A DNA stretch of 64,000 nt from the NCBI GenBank assembly GCA_963699215.1, contig OY969422.1, positions 2,170,001-2,234,000 on the forward strand, written 5' to 3'. Under the pieces are notes generated by a model. It ran no database searches, had not been told where the DNA came from, and worked only from the letters and a program-made list of their open reading frames with translations. This document shows, in pieces, positions 40,996-49,777 of this stretch. The DNA is from VRUE01 sp963699215. GTDB taxonomy: Bacteria > Actinomycetota > Thermoleophilia > Solirubrobacterales > 70-9. The translations under genes and the position numbers were made by a program. Each line of letters starts with the position of its first letter. Positions within the stretch are counted from its first letter, which is position 1.

Positions 40996-42065
40996 ATCCA
41001 GCCGCGGTCGCGCGCCGTCAGGACTGCCTGCGCACGGTCGACCGCGCCGATCTTGCCGTAGACGTTGTGCAGGTGGGTGCGAATGGTCGAGACCGAGAGC
41101 TGCATCTCGCCGGCGATCTGCTTGTAGACCATCCCCCCCGAGAGGTGCTTGAGCACGTCCAGCTCACGTGCCGAGAGCGGGCAGGGCTCGCTGATGCGGG
41201 CGTCGGCCTCGCGCGGATAGGGAAGCTCGTAGAGCAGCTCGCGCAGCCCTTCGCCGCCGAGGCCACAGCGCTTCGCCGCTTCCCGCAGGCGCTCGGGCGT
41301 GACCGCCTCTCCCTGCGAGTAGTGCGCCACCATGTCGGCGGTGGCGACGATCGCGGCGAGGCCTTCGGCGTCCTCGGCGTGATGACGCTCGATCGCCACG
41401 GCGATCCGCTGCGGCACGTTCCAGCGCCTCGCCAGGACCCCGCCGACCAGGGCATGGTCGATGCCGAGCTGATCGCGTTCTTCGCGAATGCGCTGCTCGG
41501 GCGTGCGGGACGTCGCGTCGAAGTAGGTCCGGCGGCCCGGGTGGAGCTTGGAGATGACCAGCCGGCCGATGTCGTGCAGGAGCGCAGCGACCACGAGCTC
41601 GTCGCGGTCCCCCCAGCCGATCTCGCGACCGATCCGTGCAGCGGCCTGCTGGGTCGCCAGCGCGTGGACCCGGAACTGCTCCGGGCGCAGCTCCCAGCCG
41701 CCGTTTGACTCGAAGAAGTCGAAGACGGGCGCGGTGCCGGCGATCGCCAGCACCCCCGAGGGCTTCAGCACCTCGACGGCCGCCGGCACGCCGCCGACGC
41801 TGCCGGAGGCGCTGGTCCGGTTGGCGAAGCGCAGTACGGCGATCGTCAGGGCGACGTCCGCCTCGACCGCCTCGACCAGCTCGCCGATGCGGGCCGTCTC
41901 GGCCGTGGCCGCCTGCATCACCCGCGCGCGGGACTCGATCAGGGCGGGGAATTTCTCCACCGCCTCGAACGCCGCGGCGAGACGAGCGCCCGGTGCGGGG
42001 GCGTTGCCACCAGGCGTATCCGCCCTCCGCACTTTCCCATTGCTTTGTTGTTTACTCGACGCCAT
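40992..42065 (-). CDS. HDOD-HD protein with C-terminal LuxR helix-turn-helix
   Basis: 357 residues from ATG 42065. After a polar start comes an HDOD domain (about 35-150), an HD-type motif (ALLHDIGRLVISKLHPG and IERHHAEDAEG, about 160-250), and a LuxR-type DNA-binding domain (LSARELDVLKHLSGG to IRTHLHNVYGKIG, about 285-357). HDOD proteins act in signalling; fusion to a LuxR domain makes this a probable one-component regulator. The ligand is unknown. It is convergent with the LuxR response regulator. Confidence 0.8.
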   Translation of the reverse strand: MASSKQQSNGKVRRADTPGGNAPAPGARLAAAFEAVEKFPALIESRARVMQAATAETARIGELVEAVEADVALTIAVLRFANRTSASGSVGGVPAAVEVLKPSGVLAIAGTAPVFDFFESNGGWELRPEQFRVHALATQQAAARIGREIGWGDRDELVVAALLHDIGRLVISKLHPGRRTYFDATSRTPEQRIREERDQLGIDHALVGGVLARRWNVPQRIAVAIERHHAEDAEGLAAIVATADMVAHYSQGEAVTPERLREAAKRCGLGGEGLRELLYELPYPREADARISEPCPLSARELDVLKHLSGGMVYKQIAGEMQLSVSTIRTHLHNVYGKIGAVDRAQAVLTARDRGWI

Positions 42066-42143
42066 CTCAGAGGTCCGTCCGCCTCCCTCATCGGCAATCG
42101 AGGACGCACGGTTTAGCGTCAGCCTCCCCAAAATTAGGTGTTG

Positions 42144-43508
42144 TTATGCGCGGAGGCGTACTAGAGCCGCATCTATGCGCCTTTGCGACTCCTCGCGGCC
42201 GAGCGCCGCCAGCGACTCGAAGATCCCCGGCGAGACCGTGCCGCCGCTGATCGCAACCCGGATCGGCTGGTAGACGCGCCCCGGCTTGACCCCGAGGCGG
42301 TCGGGCAGGGGCGCGAGCGCCGCCTCCACCGCTCCGGCGTCGAAGTTAGCGAGCTCCGCGAGCGCCGCACGGGCGGCCTCCAGGGCAGCGGGGGCTTCGT
42401 CCTTCATCGTCTTGCGCCAGGCCTTCTCGTCCTCGACCGGCGGCTCGAAGAGGAAGCGGATCAGCGGCCAGACCTCCGCCAGGGTCTGAGCTTTCTCCTG
42501 CACGATCTCGCAGGCCGTCCGCAGCCGCTCGCCCGCCGGTCGCCCAAGGTGGGCTGCGACGGCATCGACGTACTCGTCCAACGGCATCTCGCGCATGTAG
42601 CGGCCGTTGATCCAGCGCAGCTTCTTCTCGTCGAAGATCGCCGCCGCCTTGCCGACGTCCCCGACCCGGAAGCGCTGGACCAGCTCCTCGGTCGGGATCA
42701 GGGTCGCGTCGTCGTCGGCCCCCCAGCCGAGCAGCGCCAGGTAGTTGCGCACTGCCGCCGGCAGGTAGCCGGCATCGCGCAGCTCCTGCACGGAGGCGGC
42801 GCCGTGCCGCTTCGAGAGCTTGCGCCCGTCGAGGCCGTGCAGGAGCGGCAGGTGGGCGTAGCGGGGCGGCTCGAAGCCGAGCGCCGCGAGGACGAGCAGC
42901 TGCTTGGGCGTGTTCGAGAGATGGTCGTCGCCGCGGACCACGTCGGTGACGTCCATCTCGGCGTCGTCGACGGCGACGGCGAAGTTGTAGAGGACCGAGC
43001 CGTCGCCGCGGGCGATGACGAAGTCGTCGTAGCTGCGGTTGGGGAAGCCGACCGGGCCGCGGATCAGATCCTCGACCACGGTCTCTCCCTCGTCGGGCAC
43101 CCGCAGCCGCACCGCCGCCCCCGGCGCATCGCTTGCTTCGCCGCGGTAGCCGCGGTCGGCACCGTGCTCCGCCTTCCACGCCTCAACCTCCTTGGCGGTC
43201 GCCGGGTCGCGATAGGCGGCGCCGCTCTCCAGCAGACGTTCCAGCGCCTCCCGGTGGCGCTCCGAGCGCGACGCCTGCGAGACCGGCCCCTCGTCCCAGT
43301 CGAGCTCCAGCCAGCGCAGCGCGTCGAGGATCTGCTCGACGTTCTCCTCCGTGGAGCGCTCGCGGTCGGTGTCCTCGATCCGCAATATCAGCGAGCCACC
43401 CTCGTGACGCGCCGCCAGCCAGTTGTAGAGTGCCGTCCTCGCGCCACCGATGTGAAGAGCGCCGGTCGGCGAGGGGGCAAACCTCAATCGGGGAGTTTCT
43501 TCAGTCAT
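42144..43508 (-). CDS. gltX: Glutamyl-tRNA synthetase
   Basis: 454 residues. Class I synthetase with the HIGH-like motif FAPSPTGALHIGGARTALYN and the KMSKS-like GRKLSKRHGAASV. With GatCAB in the same window and no glnS seen, it is probably non-discriminating and also charges tRNA(Gln) (inference). The ATG (43506-43508) shares the bases CATG with the divergent nfo start. Confidence 0.95.
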   Translation of the reverse strand: MTEETPRLRFAPSPTGALHIGGARTALYNWLAARHEGGSLILRIEDTDRERSTEENVEQILDALRWLELDWDEGPVSQASRSERHREALERLLESGAAYRDPATAKEVEAWKAEHGADRGYRGEASDAPGAAVRLRVPDEGETVVEDLIRGPVGFPNRSYDDFVIARGDGSVLYNFAVAVDDAEMDVTDVVRGDDHLSNTPKQLLVLAALGFEPPRYAHLPLLHGLDGRKLSKRHGAASVQELRDAGYLPAAVRNYLALLGWGADDDATLIPTEELVQRFRVGDVGKAAAIFDEKKLRWINGRYMREMPLDEYVDAVAAHLGRPAGERLRTACEIVQEKAQTLAEVWPLIRFLFEPPVEDEKAWRKTMKDEAPAALEAARAALAELANFDAGAVEAALAPLPDRLGVKPGRVYQPIRVAISGGTVSPGIFESLAALGREESQRRIDAALVRLRA

Positions 43509-44370
43509 GTTGATCGGCGCGCATGTTTCCACCTCGGGCGGACTGGCGAAAGCGATCGAGCGCGGCAGCGAGCTCGGCTGCGAGTCGATCCAGATCTTCA
43601 ACCAGAGCCCGCGGATGTGGCGGCCGACGAAATACGGCCCCGAGGACTTCGCCGCCTTCCGCGAGGCGATGGACGACTCGCCCGTGGAAGCGGTCGCGAT
43701 CCACGCCGTCTACCTGATCAACTGCGCCACCAAAGACAAGGAGCTGCGCAAGAAGTCGCTCGCCTCCCTGACCCACGCGCTGCGCACCGGCGATGGGATC
43801 GGAGCCGCCGGCGTCGTCCTGCATCCCGGCGCGCAGAAAGGCGAGGCGCACGGGCCCTCGATGAAGCGAGCGGCGAAAGTGATCGCCGCCGCGCTGAAAG
43901 ACAGCGATAGCTGCCCGCTGCTGCTGGAGCAGACCGCCGGGCACAAAGGGCTCTTGGGCCGCGACTTCGACGAGACCGCCGAGCTGATCGAGCTCGCCGG
44001 GGGCGGCGACCGGCTCGGCCTCTGCCTCGACTCCTGCCACCTCTTCGTCCAGGGCTACGACGTCACCGATCCCGACTCGCTGGCCGCGATCGTCGACGAA
44101 GCCGACGAGAAGGTCGGTCTCGACCGCCTGCGCTGCCTCCACGTCAACGACGCCGCCGCCCCACTCGGCTCCTGCCGCGACCGCCACGCCAACCTCGGCC
44201 AGGGCGAGATGGGCAAGCAGGGCCTAGCCGCCTTCCTCTCCGAGCCGCGCTTCGAGGGCCTGCCGGCGACCCTGGAGACGCCCGGGCCAGCCAAAAAAGG
44301 GGCGGACAAAAAGGAAGTGACGGCGGCCAAGCAGCTGAGGAAAGCCGGACTCAAGCGCCGTCAGGGGTGA
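43507..44370 (+). CDS. nfo: Endonuclease IV (AP endonuclease)
   Basis: 287 residues. A TIM-barrel enzyme with three metals that cuts DNA at abasic sites. MLIGAHVSTSGGLAKAIERG is the usual start; metal ligands lie in IHAVYLINCA, LHPGAQKGE, LLEQTAGHKG, CLDSCHLFVQGYD and CLHVND. The start codon overlaps the gltX start (CATG). The C-terminal tail is Lys-rich. The stop lies in a hairpin, and repeat copy C follows. Confidence 0.93.
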   Translation: MLIGAHVSTSGGLAKAIERGSELGCESIQIFNQSPRMWRPTKYGPEDFAAFREAMDDSPVEAVAIHAVYLINCATKDKELRKKSLASLTHALRTGDGIGAAGVVLHPGAQKGEAHGPSMKRAAKVIAAALKDSDSCPLLLEQTAGHKGLLGRDFDETAELIELAGGGDRLGLCLDSCHLFVQGYDVTDPDSLAAIVDEADEKVGLDRLRCLHVNDAAAPLGSCRDRHANLGQGEMGKQGLAAFLSEPRFEGLPATLETPGPAKKGADKKEVTAAKQLRKAGLKRRQG

Positions 44371-44386
44371 GGAATGGCAACCCCTG
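44362..44386 (+). terminator. Hairpin over the nfo stop
   Basis: CAGGGGT (44362-44368) pairs with ACCCCTG (44380-44386); the stop TGA falls in the stem and loop junction. It has no U-run. It may work together with repeat copy C just downstream. Confidence 0.4.
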
Positions 44387-44391
44387 TGCGT

Positions 44392-44487
44392 GAATTCGGG
44401 TCGCACGCGCTTCGCGCTTAGCGACCGTGTTGGTGCGCGGCTCCGCCGCGCAGGAGACAGATTGCATATCGCCGCTCCGCGACATTC
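44392..44487 (-). repeat. Structured repeat, copy C (core only)
   Basis: An 88-nt core bounded by GAAT (44392-44395) and ATTC (44484-44487). On the minus strand it has ATGTCGC/GCGATAT (one G-U pair), the linker ATGCAATCT, GCGCGGC-GGA-GCCGCGC and GTCGC-TAA-GCGC-GAA-GCGC-GT-GCGAC. It closely matches copy A. The 28-nt outer arms of copies A and B are missing. It lies in the convergent gap between nfo and an acyl-CoA dehydrogenase gene. Confidence 0.8.
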
Positions 44488-44528
44488 GCCCGGAGGACGA
44501 CCGAGCTTCCCTCGACCGAGGCTTGTAG

Positions 44529-45806
44529 CTACCTAATCTGGACGCCGGAGATCGCGCGGCTGATCACGAGGCGCTGGATCTCCGAGGTGCCCTCGAAGAT
44601 CGTGTAGATCTTGGCGTCGCGGTGCATCCGCTCGACTGGGAACTCGCGCGTGTAGCCGTTGCCGCCGAGGATCTGGATCGCCCGCTCGGTCGCCCAGACG
44701 GCGACCTCGCCTGCCTTGAGCTTCGACATCGAGCCCTCGGCATTCTCGAACTTCTGGCCGGTGCGGCCCATCCAGGCGGCGCGCCAGACCAGCAGCCGGG
44801 CGGCGTCGATCTCCATCTTCATGTCGGCGAGGGCGAAGGCGATCGCCTGGTTCTCGATGATGGCCTTGCCGAACTGCTGCCGCTCTTTGGCGTACTCGAG
44901 CGCGTACTCGTAAGCGGCGCGGGCGATGCCGATCGCCTGCGCGCCGACGGTCGGCCGGCTCGCCTCGAAGGTCTGCATCGCCGCCTGCGATTTGGCGCTC
45001 TTGCCCTCGCGCACGCGCGCCAGCCGTTCGTCGAGCTTCTCTTTGCCGCCGAGCAGGCAGGAGCCCGGGATGCGGCAGTCGTCGAGGTGGACGTCGGCGG
45101 TGTGCGAGGCGCGCAGGCCGTGCTTCTTGACCTTGGCGCCCTGCTCGCAGCCCTTGGTGCCGGGCGGGATGACGAAGGCGGCGTGGCCGCGCGAACGCAG
45201 CTCGCGGTCGACCGAGGCGATCACCACATGGACGTCGGCGATGCCGCCGTTGGTCGCCCAGGCCTTCTGGCCGTTCAGCACCCATTCGTCCTTGGCCTCG
45301 TCGTACTTGGCGGTGGTGCGGATCGCCGCCACGTCTGAGCCGGCGTCCGGCTCAGAGGCGCAGAAGGCGGCGACCTTGGGGTCGTCGGCGGTGCCGAAGC
45401 ACTGTGGGATCCACTCGCCCATCTGCTCCCCGGTCCCCTGCCCGAAGATCGCAGCGACGGCGAGCGAGGTGCCCATGATCGCCATGCCGATGCCGGCGTC
45501 GCCCCAGAAGAGCTCCTCGTTGGCGATCGGCAGGGTCAGGCCGGTGTCGTCGCCGAAGAACTGGCCGAGGGCTTCGAAGCTGTAGAGGCCGATCTTGGCC
45601 GCCTCCTGGATCACCGGCCAGGGCGTCTCCTCGCGCTCGTCCCACTCCGAAGCAGCGGGCCGGACGACGCCCTCGGCGAAGCCGTGCACCCACTCGCGGA
45701 TGTCCTTCTGGTCCTGGTTCAGCTCGAGCGTGAACTTGGGACCCTCGGCCCCGGCTGCGTCCGCTGCGACCTGCTCTGCCTCTGCCACTGCTGAAGAATC
45801 GCTCAT
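44529..45806 (-). CDS. Acyl-CoA dehydrogenase
   Basis: 425 residues. A FAD enzyme for alpha-beta oxidation of acyl-CoA, probably fatty acid or branched-chain breakdown. Signatures are CASEPDAGSDVAAIRTTA, GGNGYTREFPVERMHRDAKI and the catalytic Glu in TIFEGTSEIQRLVISRAI. The chain-length preference cannot be told. The first 25 residues are a polar Ala/Glu extension. TAGGAT ends 6 nt before the ATG (45813-45818), another leaderless-type promoter. Confidence 0.9.
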   Translation of the reverse strand: MSDSSAVAEAEQVAADAAGAEGPKFTLELNQDQKDIREWVHGFAEGVVRPAASEWDEREETPWPVIQEAAKIGLYSFEALGQFFGDDTGLTLPIANEELFWGDAGIGMAIMGTSLAVAAIFGQGTGEQMGEWIPQCFGTADDPKVAAFCASEPDAGSDVAAIRTTAKYDEAKDEWVLNGQKAWATNGGIADVHVVIASVDRELRSRGHAAFVIPPGTKGCEQGAKVKKHGLRASHTADVHLDDCRIPGSCLLGGKEKLDERLARVREGKSAKSQAAMQTFEASRPTVGAQAIGIARAAYEYALEYAKERQQFGKAIIENQAIAFALADMKMEIDAARLLVWRAAWMGRTGQKFENAEGSMSKLKAGEVAVWATERAIQILGGNGYTREFPVERMHRDAKIYTIFEGTSEIQRLVISRAISGVQIR

Positions 45807-45812
45807 TGCGCG

Positions 45813-45818
45813 ATCCTA
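45813..45818 (-). promoter_or_regulatory. Putative -10 box of the acyl-CoA dehydrogenase gene
   Basis: TAGGAT on the minus strand, 6 nt before the ATG. A short TCTATTTAGA palindrome lies just upstream (45831-45840). Confidence 0.4.
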
Positions 45819-45835
45819 CACGGATCGATGTCTAT

Positions 45836-46231
45836 TTAGACGCCCGGGGACTCCGATGCAAGATCGCGTAGATCGAAGGCCCGCAGCCCTTCCGGGCCGC
45901 CGTCGGCGCAATCGAAGAAGCGCCGGTTGACGCAGTCGTACTCCGGTCCTGAGCCGGCGTAGGCCCGCTCGACCGAGAAGGGGCAGTGCGGCAGCGCTGT
46001 GCCGGTCATCTTGACGCCGCCGAAGCCGCCGGGCTGCAGAACCGCGTCGAGCTCGACCCGCGCCCTGAAGACCTCCTGCATGCAGCCGACGTACTGGGTT
46101 CCGGTCAGGCCGTCGACGACGCTGTAGAGATAGCGGCAACCCATCTCGACGCAACCGCGCGGCTCGACCATCTTGTCGCAGAATGAGCGGCACTGACGAC
46201 ACTCACCGGTCTTCGCGCGCGTAGCGGGCAC
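45836..46231 (-). CDS. Cysteine-rich small protein, unknown function
   Basis: 131 residues from GTG 46231. Nine Cys: CRQCRSFCDKM, RGCVEMGC, YVGCMQ, HCPFS, DCVNRRFFDC. The spacing suggests bound metal or an Fe-S site in the first 35 residues. There is no signal peptide, so it is cytoplasmic. I do not recognise the family. It lies 9 nt after dnaE on the same strand and may be co-transcribed with it. Confidence 0.65.
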   Translation of the reverse strand: MPATRAKTGECRQCRSFCDKMVEPRGCVEMGCRYLYSVVDGLTGTQYVGCMQEVFRARVELDAVLQPGGFGGVKMTGTALPHCPFSVERAYAGSGPEYDCVNRRFFDCADGGPEGLRAFDLRDLASESPGV

Positions 46232-46240
46232 ACCGGAAGT

Positions 46241-49200
46241 CTAGGCGGCGAGAGCGTCGGCCCCAAGCACCTGGTCCAGCTCGGCGCGCAGGCCGCTGGA
46301 GGGACGGACCCGGTAGCCGTCGCCGAGCTTCACCTCGGTGGGCTTGCCGTTCTCGCCGCGGATCGCGAGGTGGACGTCGGCCTCGCCCTTGTGGTGCTCG
46401 AAGACTTCCTTCAGCTGATCGACCATGCCGGGGCGGCGCAGGCTCGCCGCGTCGATCGTCAGCCGCAGCGGCTCCGCCGGCGCAGCGGCCGCGGCGCCGG
46501 CCCGCGCGATCTCCTCCCGGTCGGGTTCGAACCGCTCGGCCTCCTGCACGACGAGCTTCGTCTCGCCCCGCTCCTTGTGGTCGATCCGGCCGCGGACGAG
46601 GACGATCGCGTCGGTCTCGATCGCCGTCGCGCTCTCTGCCTGGTCGGCCTTGAAGACGAGCATCTCGACCTGGCCCTCGACGTCGTCGAGCGTCGCGAAC
46701 ATCATCTGACTGCCGCTCTTGGTGCGGATCTTCTTGCTCTCGGCGACGATCCCGCCGACCGTCACCCAGGCGCCGTCCGGCTTGCCCCCCAGCTCAGCCA
46801 GGCTGCAGTCGACGCGGGCGCGCAGCGCCTCGCGCACTTCGGAGAGCGGGTGCGAGGAGAGATAGGTGCCGAGCGTCTCTTTCTCCATCGCCAGCAGCTC
46901 GCGCCGCTCGAACTCGACCGCCGAGAGCGGCGGCCGGTGGTGGGAGCTCGAGGCGCCGTCGCCTCCCCCGCTCGCCGCCGCGTCGCCGAAGTCGAAGATC
47001 GAGCCCTGGCCGAGCTGCGCGTCTTCCTGCGCTTTCTGGCCCGCAGACTGCGCCGCCGGCAGCGCCTCCAGCATCCCCTTGCGGGTCGCCCCAGTCGAGT
47101 CGAGGGCGCCGCACTTGATCAGGCATTCGATCGCCCGTTTGTTCACCGCGCGCGAGTCGACCCGCTCGCAGAAGTCCCAGATCGAAGCGATCGGGGCGTC
47201 CTCGCGTGCGTGCAGGATCGCCTCGACCGCGCTGTGGCCGACGTTCTTGACCGCGTCGAGGCCGAACCGAATCGCCTTCTCGGAGACGACGAAATCGTGG
47301 TCGGAGGAGTTGACGTCGGGCGGCAGGACGTCGATCCCCATCTCCTCACAGCGGTTGACGAAGAACGGCACCTTGTCCTTGGTGTTCATCACCGAGGAGA
47401 TCACCGCCGCCATGTACTCGGCGGGGTAATTGGCCTTGAGGTAGGCGGTGCGGTAGGCGATCAGCGCGTAGCAGGCGGCATGGGACTTGTTGAAGGAGTA
47501 GTCGGCGGCCGCCTCCATCAGCGACCACATGTCGCTCGCCACCTTGGCGGCGGTCCCGGAGGCCTTCATCCCCTCCATGAATTTGGCCTTCATCGTCGCC
47601 ATCAAGTCGCGCTTCTTCTTGCCGATCGCCTTGCGCAGGTCGTCCGCCTCGGCCGGGCTGAAGCCGGCCATCTGCTTGGCGATCTCCATCAGCTGCTCCT
47701 GGTAGAGGACGCAGCCGTAGGTCGGCTCGGTGATCGGACGCAGGCGCTCATCGGGGTAGGTGACCGAGTCGGGGCTGCGCTTGCCCTTCGCGTAGTCGGG
47801 GATGTAGCGCATCGCGCCGGGCCGGTAGAGCGAGACGAGGGCGACGATGTCGTCGAACTCGCTCGGCCGCACCTTCTTCATCGCCTCCCGCATGCCCTCC
47901 GACTCGAGCTGGAAGACGCCGGTGCCATCGCCCCTAGTGAGCATCTCGAAGGTCTTGGCGTCGTCCATCGGGATCTCGTTCATCTCCAGCTCGACACCGC
48001 GCGAGCGGCGGATGATCTCGACCGCGTCCTCGATCACGTCGAGGTTGCGCAGGCCGAGGAAGTCCATCTTCAACAGGCCGATCTCCTCGATCGGCCCCAT
48101 CGAGTACTGGGTCACGACCTTGTACTGGCGCTCGCCCTTGCCACCGCTGCCGTTGCCGTTGGCAGCGGCCCCACGATCCTCCGCCAGCTGCAGCGGCACG
48201 ATCTCCTGCAGCGGCCGGTCGGCGATCACCACGGCGGCGGCGTGGATCGAGTTGTTGCGGATGATCCCCTCCAGGCCCTGGGCGACGTCGAGGATTCGTT
48301 TCGCATCGGGCTCGGAGTCGTAGGTCCGTTTCAGCTCTTGCCCCGGCTGCAGGCATTCCTCGAAGGAGGGGTTGCGGCCGAGGATCGGCTCCGGGATCTG
48401 CTTGGCGAGGCGGTCGCCGCTGCCGTAATCGAAGCCGAGCACGCGGGCCGCGTCGCGGGTGGCAGCGCGCGGCGCCATCTTGCCGAAGGTGACGATCTGG
48501 GCGACCGACTCGCGCCCGTATTTCTCGCCGACATAGCGGATCACCCGCTCGCGACCGCGCACGGAGAAGTCGATGTCGATGTCCGGCATCGATTTCCGCC
48601 CCGGGTTGAGGAAGCGCTCGAAGAGCAGGTCGTTGGCGAGTGGGTCGAGGTCGGTGATGTTGAGCGAGTAGGAGACGATCGAGCCGGCCGCCGAGCCACG
48701 CCCCGGCCCGACCGCGACGCCGTTCTCCTTGGCGTAGCGGATGAAGTCCCAGACGATCAGGAAGTAGGAGGAGAAGCCCATCTCCTCGATCACGCCGAGC
48801 TCGAACTCGAGCCGCTCGATCGCCTCGGCGGGCGCTGGGTCGCCGTAGCGGGCGCGCAGCCCCTCGCCGGCGATGCGGCGCAGCATCGCCTCCGGCTCGG
48901 AGCCGTCGGGCGTCGGGTAGCGCGGCAGCAGCAGCTTGCCCAGCTCGATCTCGATCTCGCAGCGCTCGGCGATCTCGAGCGTCGTCGGCACCGCCTCCGG
49001 CCACTCGGCGAAGGAGTCCGTCATCTCCTCGTTGCTCTTGAGGAAGAACTCGTTGGTGTCGAAGCTCAGCTTCGGCGCCTCCAGGGTCGACTTGGTCTGC
49101 ACGCAGAGCAGCGCCGCGTGGTTGTCGAAGTCCTCGCGCCGCAGGTAGTGGACGTCGGCGGTTCCGACCAGCGGCCTGTTTAGCTCACGGGCGAAGCGGA

Positions 49201-49777
49201 CGATGCCCTGGTTTGCCTTCTCCTGCTCCTCGATCCCGTTTTTCTGCACCTCGAAGTAGACCTGCTCGGGGCCGAAGGCCTGGATCAGGTCGTCGAGGTG
49301 GGCGCGGGCGTCGTCGCCCCGCTCTTCGATCAGGCGACGGCAGAAGCGCGACTGCAGGCAGCCGGTGAGGACGATGACGCCCTCGGCGTGGGCGGCGAGC
49401 AGCTCCATGTCGACGTTGGCTTTGCCGCGCGAGAAGCCTTCGAGGAAGCCGGCCGAGGTGAGCTTGACCAGGTTGGCGAAGCCGGCGTCGCTTTCGGCCA
49501 GCAAGGTGAGGTGGTTGCGCTCGTACTTGGGCTTTTCCTTGATCGCCTTGACGTCGTCGACGAGGTAGGCCTCGAGCCCCGCGATCGGCTTGATCCCATG
49601 CTTCAAGCAGGACTTGTAGAGGTCGACGGCGCCGTTCATCACGCCGTGGTCGGTCAGTCCCAGCGCCGGCTGCCCCAGCTCCGCCGCCCGCGCCGCCATC
49701 GCGTCGATCTTGCAGGCGCCGTCGAGCAGCGAGTACTCGCTGTGGGCGTGGAGATGGACGGCTGCGGGCGAACTCAA
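46241..49777 (-). CDS. dnaE: DNA polymerase III alpha subunit
   Basis: 1178 residues from TTG 49777. The replicative polymerase. An N-terminal PHP domain (VHLHAHSEYSLLDGACK, GLTDHGVMNG), then the polymerase active site with GPGRGSAAGSIVSYSL and the two catalytic Asp in MPDIDIDFSVRGRE, the beta-binding and helix-hairpin-helix region, and an OB fold near residue 1000 (VTVGGIVAESKKIRTKSG). No intein is present. The length and PHP type fit DnaE1 rather than the shorter error-prone DnaE2. The TTG start is set by the PHP motif, which needs the N-terminus here. Confidence 0.95.
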   Translation of the reverse strand: MSSPAAVHLHAHSEYSLLDGACKIDAMAARAAELGQPALGLTDHGVMNGAVDLYKSCLKHGIKPIAGLEAYLVDDVKAIKEKPKYERNHLTLLAESDAGFANLVKLTSAGFLEGFSRGKANVDMELLAAHAEGVIVLTGCLQSRFCRRLIEERGDDARAHLDDLIQAFGPEQVYFEVQKNGIEEQEKANQGIVRFARELNRPLVGTADVHYLRREDFDNHAALLCVQTKSTLEAPKLSFDTNEFFLKSNEEMTDSFAEWPEAVPTTLEIAERCEIEIELGKLLLPRYPTPDGSEPEAMLRRIAGEGLRARYGDPAPAEAIERLEFELGVIEEMGFSSYFLIVWDFIRYAKENGVAVGPGRGSAAGSIVSYSLNITDLDPLANDLLFERFLNPGRKSMPDIDIDFSVRGRERVIRYVGEKYGRESVAQIVTFGKMAPRAATRDAARVLGFDYGSGDRLAKQIPEPILGRNPSFEECLQPGQELKRTYDSEPDAKRILDVAQGLEGIIRNNSIHAAAVVIADRPLQEIVPLQLAEDRGAAANGNGSGGKGERQYKVVTQYSMGPIEEIGLLKMDFLGLRNLDVIEDAVEIIRRSRGVELEMNEIPMDDAKTFEMLTRGDGTGVFQLESEGMREAMKKVRPSEFDDIVALVSLYRPGAMRYIPDYAKGKRSPDSVTYPDERLRPITEPTYGCVLYQEQLMEIAKQMAGFSPAEADDLRKAIGKKKRDLMATMKAKFMEGMKASGTAAKVASDMWSLMEAAADYSFNKSHAACYALIAYRTAYLKANYPAEYMAAVISSVMNTKDKVPFFVNRCEEMGIDVLPPDVNSSDHDFVVSEKAIRFGLDAVKNVGHSAVEAILHAREDAPIASIWDFCERVDSRAVNKRAIECLIKCGALDSTGATRKGMLEALPAAQSAGQKAQEDAQLGQGSIFDFGDAAASGGGDGASSSHHRPPLSAVEFERRELLAMEKETLGTYLSSHPLSEVREALRARVDCSLAELGGKPDGAWVTVGGIVAESKKIRTKSGSQMMFATLDDVEGQVEMLVFKADQAESATAIETDAIVLVRGRIDHKERGETKLVVQEAERFEPDREEIARAGAAAAAPAEPLRLTIDAASLRRPGMVDQLKEVFEHHKGEADVHLAIRGENGKPTEVKLGDGYRVRPSSGLRAELDQVLGADALAA

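Noticed and set aside
46370..49183. A 937-codon plus-strand open frame
   Set aside because: Antisense to dnaE; low-complexity Leu/Arg/Gly/Asp composition of a shadow frame.
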